Position numbers and translations under genes: made by a program. Under the pieces are notes generated by a model. The model did not search any database. It was not told the origin of the DNA and saw only the letters and a list, made by a program, of their open reading frames with translations. From a virus: a stretch of DNA of 60,068 bases. Location of the stretch: the IMG/VR virus record IMGVR_UViG_3300009509_000023, positions 1 to 60,068 of that record. One strand, written 5' to 3'. This document shows, in pieces, positions 8,257 through 15,332 of the stretch; positions within the stretch are counted from its first letter, which is position 1; each line of letters opens with the position of its first letter.

Positions 8257-9057
8257 ATGCCGAGCGACACGGAAACTCGTAGCTATTTCCAGAAGTGGTA
8301 CGACCAGCGCAGAGACGCTTTCAACAAAAAACGGCGAGAGCGATATGCTGATGATGAAGAGTACCGAGACAAGGTGAACACCTGGAATCAAGAGACCCGA
8401 GAGAAACGCCGCAAAGAGGCTCAGAGGGAAGAGTCGGAGGCTAAGAGGGCGGTGAAGCTGAAGTCGTCAGGATCGTGGAAAACGATCGAGGTGGAGGTTG
8501 ATGGTGTTGTCGTTCCGATGTACACCATCAGCGCTCTGGCTAAGGCGGTCGGGAAGGGCATCTCAACCATACGCGTGTGGGAGAGGAACGGCACTTTGCC
8601 GGAAACACCGTATAGGTCGGATCGCGGGGACAGGTTGTACACCCTGGAGATGATCGAGAACCTTCAGCGAGCGCTTCAGAAGGCGGGAAAACTCGATATT
8701 GCGGTGCTGAAAGAGAAGAAGAGACCCGCCTACGTCGAACGCTTTGTGAAATTCAAGTTGCTAGATGAGCCGGTGAAGATGCGCCTCTACAAGGTAGGAA
8801 CCTTGGCGAAGGCGCTGGATCGCACTGTGATAGCTGTGGTTCAGATGGAGAAGAGAGGGGTGCTACCCAGGACTCCTCTTGTCGCGTCATCCCTGGAGTA
8901 CAGGCTTTACACTCTCGACATGATCGAGGTAGTGCAGAAGATGCTCAGCAGGTACGGAGGAAGCATCCGAGCAAAAGCCGATTGGAATGACTTTCGGGAT
9001 GACGTTCTGGATGGATGGACGAAGCTAGGAATCATGGAAGCGAGGGTGGTGGAATGA
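8257..9057 (+). CDS. DNA-binding protein with two tandem MerR-like helix-turn-helix domains
   Basis: A 266-residue protein. After a basic, coiled N-terminus (1-70) it has two copies of the same domain. The first begins YTISALAKAVGKGISTIRVW (about 88-107) and ends DRLYTLEMIENLQRAL (about 128-143). The second begins YKVGTLAKALDRTVIAVVQM (about 175-194) and ends YRLYTLDMIEVVQKML (about 214-229). Each resembles a MerR/excisionase winged helix (LAKA-V, ERNGTLP or EKRGVLP wing). Two such heads in one chain could bind a direct repeat. It overlaps the next gene by ATGA. It is likely a transcription or replication regulator; the target is unknown. Confidence 0.68.
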   Translation: MPSDTETRSYFQKWYDQRRDAFNKKRRERYADDEEYRDKVNTWNQETREKRRKEAQREESEAKRAVKLKSSGSWKTIEVEVDGVVVPMYTISALAKAVGKGISTIRVWERNGTLPETPYRSDRGDRLYTLEMIENLQRALQKAGKLDIAVLKEKKRPAYVERFVKFKLLDEPVKMRLYKVGTLAKALDRTVIAVVQMEKRGVLPRTPLVASSLEYRLYTLDMIEVVQKMLSRYGGSIRAKADWNDFRDDVLDGWTKLGIMEARVVE

Positions 9058-9527
9058 AGGCGAAAGCAGTTGGGCCGGGAGACGCTGTTACGACCGTCGA
9101 GGAGCAGCACGCCGAAGACCTGGACAACGTAGAAAAACTCATAGCCGAAGAGGATCGGATATTCGCTGGAGAAGACGGCCCATACAAAGCAGAGCCGATT
9201 GTTCTGACGGTCCGTCGCCAATACAAAGAGGAAGGCGATCTGGTCATAGACCCTGAAGAAGAGACGGAAGAGATCGCCATTCAGGACTTCTACGTTGAGC
9301 CTGCTCACTCTTCATTGAAGGTGAACCACACGCTGAACATGGGCCAGTATTGGTCCGCGTCGGTCCAGGTTGGTATCAACGTTCCACACTACCGAGAGGA
9401 GCACGAGGCGGCCTTCAAATTCGTTGCGAAGACGGTGGCCGAACGACTCGCTAAGGAGATTGTAAAGGCGAAGGACAGGACTGAAGAGCTGCGCAGCCGT
9501 CGTGGTCCCGGATCGGACTTGTTCTGA
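9054..9527 (+). CDS. Hypothetical protein next to RecA
   Basis: A 157-residue protein beginning at ATG 9054, which overlaps the upstream stop (ATGA); its own stop overlaps the RecA start (TGATG). The N-terminal half is acidic. The C-terminal half (about 80-157) contains LNMGQYWSASVQVGINVPHY followed by an amphipathic helix and ends GPGSDLF. Tight coupling suggests it works with the recombinase, possibly as an ssDNA-binding or recombination mediator partner. No family was identified. Confidence 0.6.
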   Translation: MKAKAVGPGDAVTTVEEQHAEDLDNVEKLIAEEDRIFAGEDGPYKAEPIVLTVRRQYKEEGDLVIDPEEETEEIAIQDFYVEPAHSSLKVNHTLNMGQYWSASVQVGINVPHYREEHEAAFKFVAKTVAERLAKEIVKAKDRTEELRSRRGPGSDLF

Positions 9528-10621
9528 TGCCAGACGACAGATTCAAAGCCCTACTCAACAGCGAGCTGATAGCCAGCGTTCGGAAGAAGTATGGTAAGAA
9601 CATCCTCTCCGTGGCCGATGAGCTTCGGCTGCGGAAGTTGCCGCGCATTTCCACCGGGGCTTTTTTTCTCAACTACGCGCTCGGGGGAGGGTTTCCGTGG
9701 GGCCGGACGAGTATCGTGTGGGGGCACAAGTCGACGGGGAAGACGGTCATCTGTTTGAGGACGCTGGGCAACGCCCAAAAGATGTGCTCATCGTGCTACA
9801 CGGTTCCAGACGAAGAGACGGGAAAATGCGAGTGTGGGAATTTCACCGAGACCGTGTGCGCTTATATTGATCCGGAGGGGTCATGGGATAGAGACTGGGC
9901 TCGACTGCACGGAGTGAACACCGAGAGAGTGTTGCTATCTATTCCAGAGTACGCCGAGCAAACTTTCGATATCGCCGAGGCTCTCCTTCGATCCGGGAAC
10001 ATCGACTTCATGGTCATCGACTCGATCGCATTCATGACTCCAGCGAAAGAGATCGAAGAGAAAACGTCGAAAGTGCTTCCAGGCGAGCAGGCGCGCGTGA
10101 TGGGTCGAGGTGTTCGGAAGTTCGTGGCGGCTTTCAACAACCTCGAGAACACGCTCGGGAGGCGCCCCACATTGCTGTTCACCAATCAGATTCGCATGAA
10201 GATAGGGCTCCTATTCGGAAACCCAGAGACCCAACCTGGAGGTCACGCTGCGGGGTTTTCGGCCACGACTGAGGTGAAGACCTTCGGTGGAAAGTACGAG
10301 ATGGACGAAGTGACCGGGCGCCCGATGCACGTCACGATGGGGTTTCGCGTAGAGAAGAACAAGTCTTTCGACGCGAAAATAGAAGGCGAGTGGCGTCTCA
10401 TGCTTGCCGACTCGACGCTCCATAAAAGAGGTTCGGTATACGAAGAAGAGGCGATGGTGAACATGGGCATAAAGTTGGGCCTCGTGGAGAAGAAGGGGAA
10501 CGGCTGGACATGTCTGGGAGAGAATTACAGGACGAAATCTCTTCTATCGACGACGATAGCGTCAACCCCAGAGCTGAAGAAAAAGTACGGGGGGATTCTG
10601 ATGGAGATACTAACGTCGTAG
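9527..10621 (+). CDS. uvsX/recA-like: RecA/UvsX-like recombinase with a zinc-ribbon insert
   Basis: A 364-residue strand-exchange ATPase. Walker A is GHKSTGKT (66-73), the catalytic glutamate lies in YIDPEGSWD (E117), Walker B is FMVIDSIAF (about 164-172), and a loop segment FTNQIRMKIG (about 218-227) resembles the TNQ.r motif of RecA. Between Walker A and the glutamate there are about 44 residues, against about 23 in E. coli RecA. The extra piece carries Cys87, Cys90, Cys101 and Cys103 (CSSC ... CECG), a likely zinc ribbon. The protein should drive homologous recombination and recombination-dependent replication together with the nearby UvsW-like helicase and RuvC. Confidence 0.85.
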   Translation: MPDDRFKALLNSELIASVRKKYGKNILSVADELRLRKLPRISTGAFFLNYALGGGFPWGRTSIVWGHKSTGKTVICLRTLGNAQKMCSSCYTVPDEETGKCECGNFTETVCAYIDPEGSWDRDWARLHGVNTERVLLSIPEYAEQTFDIAEALLRSGNIDFMVIDSIAFMTPAKEIEEKTSKVLPGEQARVMGRGVRKFVAAFNNLENTLGRRPTLLFTNQIRMKIGLLFGNPETQPGGHAAGFSATTEVKTFGGKYEMDEVTGRPMHVTMGFRVEKNKSFDAKIEGEWRLMLADSTLHKRGSVYEEEAMVNMGIKLGLVEKKGNGWTCLGENYRTKSLLSTTIASTPELKKKYGGILMEILTS

Positions 10622-11007
10622 GTCCCCGACCCAAGGCGTTCGATCAGAATTACGACAAGATGAAGAAGTCTCTCCGAGAGGAGAGAAAGATCGCGAAGAA
10701 GCTCGGAGGAAGGACTTACAGGGGCTCCGGCAACCTACCTTGGTCTAAACACGACTCCGCCACCGCTCGTGGGGACATTTCCACGATAGACCTTCACATC
10801 GAGCACAAGCGTATCGAGCCTTCGACGAAGTCATTATCGGTGAAACGAGAGTGGCTGGAGAAAGTAACTTCCGGAGCCCGGAGAGTGTCGAAGGTGCCGT
10901 CTCTCGTATTGCACTATGAAGGAGCAAAGGGCTACGCGGAGGACTGGCTCATGATGCCTCTAGACGTGGCGCAGCGGCTACTTGCCGTGCTGCAGGAGAA
11001 AGACTGA
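10510..11007 (+). CDS. PD-(D/E)XK nuclease-like protein, possible Holliday-junction or structure-specific endonuclease
   Basis: A protein of up to 165 residues that overlaps the recA gene by 112 bases; ATG 10660 is a possible shorter start. The conserved part (about 70-165) reads GSGNLPWSKHD, then GDI and HIEHKR. The spacing of Asp, Glu and Lys (D ... EHK) fits the PD-(D/E)XK fold seen in Hjc-like resolvases and phage endonucleases. Its stop overlaps the next start (TGATG). The assignment is from motif spacing only. Confidence 0.5.
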   Translation: MSGRELQDEISSIDDDSVNPRAEEKVRGDSDGDTNVVGPRPKAFDQNYDKMKKSLREERKIAKKLGGRTYRGSGNLPWSKHDSATARGDISTIDLHIEHKRIEPSTKSLSVKREWLEKVTSGARRVSKVPSLVLHYEGAKGYAEDWLMMPLDVAQRLLAVLQEKD

Positions 11008-11339
11008 TGCCCGGAAAGCCAATGCTATTCAAAGACATTGACAAGATGCGCGCGCATCTCGACATATCGGCGCTAGACAGGGTGCGCGTGTTGATGAGTG
11101 CAGAGGATCGAAAACTCCGTGTAGACATGGAGTGCGTTGCCTGCGAAGAGCTGCTAGAATGGGCTCCGGAAAAAGGATGGTGGGTCTGTCCGTCGTGCCA
11201 GCACGAGACGACGGAGAGCGAGGCAGTTGAGTTGTTGCGGGCCTGCCGAGACGGACTGCAGAGCGTATTAGGGGAAGAGACGCCTACGGACGATGGGAAG
11301 GGGATAGGACGATGGATAAGGGAGCTGGTACGAACCTGA
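11007..11339 (+). CDS. Small zinc-ribbon protein
   Basis: A 110-residue protein whose ATG overlaps the upstream stop. It contains one clear zinc ribbon, CVAC (about 43-46) and CPSC (about 62-65), separated by a short beta-hairpin-like stretch. The N-terminal part has a helical, charged sequence. The C-terminus overlaps the Cas4-like nuclease gene by 28 bases. The function is unknown, but the zinc ribbon and context suggest DNA binding within the recombination module. Confidence 0.6.
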   Translation: MPGKPMLFKDIDKMRAHLDISALDRVRVLMSAEDRKLRVDMECVACEELLEWAPEKGWWVCPSCQHETTESEAVELLRACRDGLQSVLGEETPTDDGKGIGRWIRELVRT

Positions 11340-12163
11340 AGAGAGTCATTCGTCTCGCCATTCCGGAGAATCGTAAACGCCCTCCACACACCGCTGATTC
11401 ATGGATAAGAGTGTCTGGACTTGCGTACCTGTGCGCGCGAGAAGAGGTGCTGTGCTCGCGGCTGCGTAGGGTTCGAGACGATAATATCGACGCCGACCTC
11501 ATGATGATTTTCGAGCACGGACACGGTATGCACTGGGATCTTCAAAATCGTGTGCTGCCGTTGACAGAGGCTCTCTACGGGCGGTGGGTGTGTGCTCGAT
11601 GCGGACAGGTTCACGGCGGAAGAGACGTATGGTTCTCTGACGACATGATGGAGTTTGAAGCCGAGCAGTTGCTTCGCCCTCGAGACTGTCCGAATTGCAA
11701 CGCTCCTTTGGATTCTGGGAATAGCTTGTACATCGAGCAGCATGTGAAGGACAAAAAATACCGACTGATGGGGCATCCGGACGGCTTCCTACGCATGGAG
11801 GGTTTCCCGGGGTTGGGGGTTTTGGAGGTGAAGAGCATAAGTTCTCGAGGCGCATGGGAGGTTCGAGGCTGCCCGAAGCTCGATCACGTCACCCAGGCGC
11901 AGTGCTACATGTGGATGACAGGATGCCGGTGGGGAAAGGTTCTATACTGGGACAAAGGATCGAACGGGATTTCGGCTCTCATCGAGCACACCGTAGAGTA
12001 CGACGAAGATCACGTAGAGGCGATCCAGAACATGGTTAGGGACATCTGGACCGGGGTAGAGAATCCCGATACAAAACTCCCAGAACGTATCTGCGCATCT
12101 CCAGAATGCAATCGAGCGGAGCTATGCTCGTCGGTGGAGGAGTGTTTCGATGCCGCTGCATAA
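11312..12163 (+). CDS. Cas4/RecB-like PD-(D/E)XK exonuclease
   Basis: A 283-residue nuclease. The core shows GHPDGFL (about 154-160), VLEVKSISS (about 169-177) and the QAQCYMWMTG helix (about 193-202), the motifs II, III and QxxxY of the RecB/Cas4/AddB family. An N-terminal SGLAYLCAREEVL segment matches the usual entry helix with a Cys. The C-terminal cysteines (CASPECNRAELC and a final Cys) could complete a 4Fe-4S cluster as in Cas4. An extra CARC ... CPNC zinc pair lies near 93-130. It probably resects DNA ends to make single strands for the RecA-like protein. No CRISPR array is nearby, so this is a phage recombination nuclease. Confidence 0.75.
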   Translation: MDKGAGTNLKRVIRLAIPENRKRPPHTADSWIRVSGLAYLCAREEVLCSRLRRVRDDNIDADLMMIFEHGHGMHWDLQNRVLPLTEALYGRWVCARCGQVHGGRDVWFSDDMMEFEAEQLLRPRDCPNCNAPLDSGNSLYIEQHVKDKKYRLMGHPDGFLRMEGFPGLGVLEVKSISSRGAWEVRGCPKLDHVTQAQCYMWMTGCRWGKVLYWDKGSNGISALIEHTVEYDEDHVEAIQNMVRDIWTGVENPDTKLPERICASPECNRAELCSSVEECFDAAA

Positions 12164-12530
12164 GCCCCTCATCTTCCACCCGAAGGAGCTGCGCCCTTTG
12201 GCCCAGAAACTATGGGACATTGCCTGTGATCGGTGTAATAGACGCCAATCGAGGTGGGAGCTGCCGGACGGAAGAAAGGGGACGCCGCTGTGCTCGATGT
12301 GCTGGCTCTACGAGTCGGAGTGGGCGAAGCCTCGACGAGAAGATCTGGACATGCTAATTCGAGAGGTTGAAATCGAGACAGGGGAGAAGTTCCGGAGGCA
12401 AGAGGACGGTCGTCTGTGGTCGTGCGCGGACGCGGATAGAATACTGGGAGCCATCGCGGTCACGTCGCGCATAGCGCTATATCAGCTGACCGGAATGTTC
12501 GAGTCCAGGAGAGTCGAAGATGAGTCGTGA
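12150..12530 (+). CDS. Small Cys-rich hypothetical protein
   Basis: A 126-residue protein overlapping the nuclease gene by 14 bases. CDRC (about 26-29) and CSMC (about 48-51) form a probable zinc site. The remainder is charged and helical with no recognised domain. Its stop region overlaps the RuvC start by 11 bases, so translation is coupled. The function is unknown; the context is DNA recombination. Confidence 0.58.
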   Translation: MPLHKPLIFHPKELRPLAQKLWDIACDRCNRRQSRWELPDGRKGTPLCSMCWLYESEWAKPRREDLDMLIREVEIETGEKFRRQEDGRLWSCADADRILGAIAVTSRIALYQLTGMFESRRVEDES

Positions 12531-13083
12531 AGTTTACATAATTGGAACCGATCCTGGATTTGCGTCGTTCGGGCTCTCTGTTATACGACTCACGCCGAAG
12601 TCAGAAGAGGTGATCGAGACAGTCGTTATCCGCACCCAGAAGTCGTCGAAGAAGCTGAACGTGAAGGCGGCCGATGATAATTTTCGTCGCGCTCAGGCCA
12701 TAGCTGCGGCCCTCTACGAACTCGTGAATAAGTGGAAGCCGATGGCGCTCACGGCGGAATCGATGTCGTTTCCTCGGAACGCGAGCGTTGCTGCGAAAGT
12801 TGCAATGGTGTGGGGTATTCTGGCTCTTCTGTGCTATATATTCCAGCTTCCGATGGTCCAGGCTACACCACAAGAAATCAAGAAAACGCTGTGCGATAAC
12901 AAGTCTGCGACAAAGGCTCAGATACAAGAGGCTCTCGAGAGAATGTATCCCAATCAGTTCGAGGAGTTCATTCGATCTACAGCTGCCGGACAATGGGAGC
13001 ATGGGTTTGATGCTGCCGGGTCGGTGGTAGCCTGCATGGATACTGACGTGCTGCGGATGGCACGAGGAATGTGCGAGGAATGA
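12520..13083 (+). CDS. ruvC: RuvC-like Holliday junction resolvase
   Basis: A 187-residue RNase H-fold nuclease. The expected four catalytic positions are visible: Asp11 in IIGTDPGFASFG, Glu80 in LTAESMS, and His161 and Asp164 in EHGFDAAGS. The ATPQEIKKTL and SATKAQIQEAL segments also match RuvC. The length is close to bacterial RuvC (about 170). It would cleave four-way junctions formed by the RecA-like recombinase, or debranch DNA before packaging. The gene overlaps both neighbours, the downstream one by ATGA. Confidence 0.88.
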   Translation: MSREVYIIGTDPGFASFGLSVIRLTPKSEEVIETVVIRTQKSSKKLNVKAADDNFRRAQAIAAALYELVNKWKPMALTAESMSFPRNASVAAKVAMVWGILALLCYIFQLPMVQATPQEIKKTLCDNKSATKAQIQEALERMYPNQFEEFIRSTAAGQWEHGFDAAGSVVACMDTDVLRMARGMCEE

Positions 13084-13406
13084 GAGGGCTCAATAAAGCG
13101 CTTCTCGCGGGAAATGTGTCCCGCGAGATAAATTACGGGAAACTCCCAAGCGGAGGATCTGTTTTGACCTTCACGATGGTGTGTGATCGTCGTCGAGCTG
13201 AAGGCGGGGTTGTGACTGCGTGGGTGAAGGTGAACGTTTACATCGAGTCGCTCATAAAGACGTGCAGAAAAATGCTCAACTGCGGCGGCTATGTTATCGT
13301 GGAAGGCGAATTGATGAACCGAGAGGGGAAGTACGAACAACTCACCGAGGTTCGGGCTAGAGAGATAATTTTCTTGCGGGAGGCCAAGAGTGAGCGCGGC
13401 AATTGA
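13080..13406 (+). CDS. ssb: OB-fold single-stranded DNA-binding protein
   Basis: A 108-residue protein with the SSB signature: LNKALLAGNVSREINYGKLP at the start, then VLTFTMVCDR, AWVKVNVY, and GGYVIVEGELMNREG, ending before the usual linker. The acidic C-terminal tip found in bacterial SSB is absent; the chain ends AKSERGN. ATG 13080 overlaps the ruvC stop and has GCGAGGA before it; a GTG at 13071 is less likely. The gp32-like protein at 5754 and the helicase carry SSB-like tips, so partner recruitment may have moved to them. Confidence 0.82.
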   Translation: MRGLNKALLAGNVSREINYGKLPSGGSVLTFTMVCDRRRAEGGVVTAWVKVNVYIESLIKTCRKMLNCGGYVIVEGELMNREGKYEQLTEVRAREIIFLREAKSERGN

Positions 13407-14298
13407 TTTGAGGGAAATACCCGGGTCTGAATCGTGGGGCGTGAAGATAAGGAGGCGAGCGAGGCGACTCGTAAAAGAGATCGATAGGGGGTATATCGAG
13501 CTGGCTGAAATCATTCACACCGTGTGGGCGACCCCGATAGACGGGAAAGGGCACAACGCCTGCGTGTGTGTCGCGTGGGGCTACGACACCTATGTTCAAT
13601 GGGCGGAGCAAGAACTCGGTCTACACAAAAGGAAGATCGAGCGGCTGAAAGCAATATGGCATCATCTGAACGTGACGCTGGAAGGAAAACTCGACGAGGA
13701 CACGAAGAAGAAAATCCTCGATCTCGGATGGACGAAGGTTCGAGAGCTGATTCGGGTTGTGGATGCCAACAACGTGGACCAATGGGTAGAGATGGCTGAA
13801 CACCTGGACCTAAATGAGCTGAGCGCCGCCATTCGACAGGCTCTAATAGAGCAGCAAAAAGAAGATCAAGCGGCTGACGCTGTTGACGATGATGACGACG
13901 ACGAAGAGTGGCGTGGAGCGGACCCCCCAGAAGAGGTCGGGCGATTCAAACAGCTGAAGTTCTATCTGACGCCAGATCAGAAGGCGAACGTCGAGATGGC
14001 GCTGGATCGAGCGGGGCGCATGGCGGAATCGGAGAGCCCGAACCATTGCCTGGACCTGATTTGCACTGACTTCCTCTCGACGAACGACTTCGGAAGGAAG
14101 AAGGACGGCGAGGCTCACCTGCGGATTCTCGCGAAGTTTGAACGCCTGCTCAACAAGCGGCTGGTGGTCATCGACCCGAAGACGTGGGTGATTGAATATG
14201 GACTCGAGGCGCTTGCCAAGGCGGCTGAGCTTCTCGACAAAGAAAGGGAGATGGACGATGGCGATGACACTTCCGATTCATCCGGAGACGATTCATAG
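13390..14298 (+). CDS. Hypothetical protein with acidic linker
   Basis: A 302-residue protein starting at GTG 13390, within the ssb gene. The N-terminal 150 residues are helical (LVKEIDRGYIELAEIIHTVW, then KRKIERLKAIWHHL). A linker with a run of Asp (about 160-175) separates this from a C-terminal domain (about 185-290) containing QLKFYLTPDQKANVEMALDR. The last 15 residues are acidic and Ser-rich. No family is recognised. Operon position next to a ParB-like gene suggests a DNA maintenance role. Confidence 0.6.
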   Translation: MSAAIDLREIPGSESWGVKIRRRARRLVKEIDRGYIELAEIIHTVWATPIDGKGHNACVCVAWGYDTYVQWAEQELGLHKRKIERLKAIWHHLNVTLEGKLDEDTKKKILDLGWTKVRELIRVVDANNVDQWVEMAEHLDLNELSAAIRQALIEQQKEDQAADAVDDDDDDEEWRGADPPEEVGRFKQLKFYLTPDQKANVEMALDRAGRMAESESPNHCLDLICTDFLSTNDFGRKKDGEAHLRILAKFERLLNKRLVVIDPKTWVIEYGLEALAKAAELLDKEREMDDGDDTSDSSGDDS

Positions 14299-14488
14299 CG
14301 AATTGGAGCAGATCGAGGCTCTGGTGACGAAGTGGCGGAAAAAGGTCGGGGCAGGGCTTCCCGGCATTGACCTGCCCGCTCAAGACGCTGAAGAGAAGCT
14401 GGACAACTTTCTGAGAGAGTTCACCGGGGAGCTGCTCTTTGTCGGAGGGAAGTGCAACAACATGGCCCTCATCCTATCCGAACGATGA
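14258..14488 (+). CDS. Small hypothetical protein
   Basis: A 76-residue, mainly helical protein (HSELEQIEALVTKWRKKVGA). ATG 14258 is chosen because AAGGGAG lies 9 bases upstream; the open frame extends to 14192 inside the previous gene. It ends in an ATGA overlap with the ParB-like gene. The function is unknown. Confidence 0.55.
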   Translation: MAMTLPIHPETIHSELEQIEALVTKWRKKVGAGLPGIDLPAQDAEEKLDNFLREFTGELLFVGGKCNNMALILSER

Positions 14489-15300
14489 GCGACGAAGAGC
14501 AGTCCAACGTCCGCTTCAAGATGATCGATCCGAAGCTGTTCGATAACAACAGCTGGAACCCGAATCAGATGGACCAGGACGATTACAATCGCCTCGTGAG
14601 GGAGATTGAAGATGTTGGGTTCATCGAGGCAGTTCAGGCGGTCCCGACAGATGGCGGACGCTACATCCTCATCGGAGGCGAGCACCGGGTAGCCGCCGCG
14701 GTCGAGCTGCGCCTTCCCACGATACCGTCCCTGATTCTCGAGGGTCCGAAGTGGCAGGATATCGATCTTCAAAAGCTGGTCACTGTTCGTCTAAATGTGC
14801 TCAAAGGGCAGCTGAATCCGGAGAAGATGGCCATCCTCTATAATCAGATGGCCAAGAAATACGGGGAGGACGCGCTTCAGAACCTCTTCGCCTTCACCGA
14901 CCAACAGGCCTGGGATAAGCTGGTCAGCGGGATCAAGCAAGGTCTGTCTAAAGCCTCGGTTCCAAAAGACAAACAGCAGGAGTTTTCAGAGAAGGCGAAG
15001 GAGGCCAAGACCCTGAAGGATTTGGAGCGCATTCTCAACGAGCTGTGGTCGAGCTACGGCGACACGGTCCAGCTCTCTTTCATGATCTTCACCTACGGAA
15101 AACGCGAGCATATCTATGTGGCCATGGATCGGAAGACCCGATCGGCGATGAAGAAGGTGGCCGACCATTGCAAGGCTCATGCGAAGGATATCAACTCGGT
15201 GCTCGGCCCCGCTATTCAGGCGCTAGCGACCGTCCTCGAGAAAGAGGACTCGGGGGAGAAGAAGGGAGCCGAATCGAAGCAAGATGACGTTGCCTTCTAA
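14485..15300 (+). CDS. ParB/sulfiredoxin-fold protein
   Basis: A 271-residue protein. The N-terminal domain (about 10-90) has the ParB-like pattern: MIDPKLFDNNSWNPN, LVREIEDVGF, then ILIGGEHRVAAAVEL, the GEHR motif being the CTP or phosphate-binding loop of ParB/Srx proteins. The middle is helical and the C-terminal part is charged, ending SKQDDVAF, which resembles an SSB tip. ATG 14485 overlaps the upstream stop. It may bind or nick DNA or regulate; partitioning is unlikely without a ParA partner, and none is seen in the window. Confidence 0.7.
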   Translation: MSDEEQSNVRFKMIDPKLFDNNSWNPNQMDQDDYNRLVREIEDVGFIEAVQAVPTDGGRYILIGGEHRVAAAVELRLPTIPSLILEGPKWQDIDLQKLVTVRLNVLKGQLNPEKMAILYNQMAKKYGEDALQNLFAFTDQQAWDKLVSGIKQGLSKASVPKDKQQEFSEKAKEAKTLKDLERILNELWSSYGDTVQLSFMIFTYGKREHIYVAMDRKTRSAMKKVADHCKAHAKDINSVLGPAIQALATVLEKEDSGEKKGAESKQDDVAF

Positions 15301-15332
15301 CATGTGGTATTTCTACCTGTACGGAGATCGAC

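Noticed and set aside
11312-12163. Cas4-like gene as sign of a CRISPR system
   Set aside because: No repeats or other cas genes are present; neighbouring RecA and RuvC genes make a phage recombination nuclease more likely.
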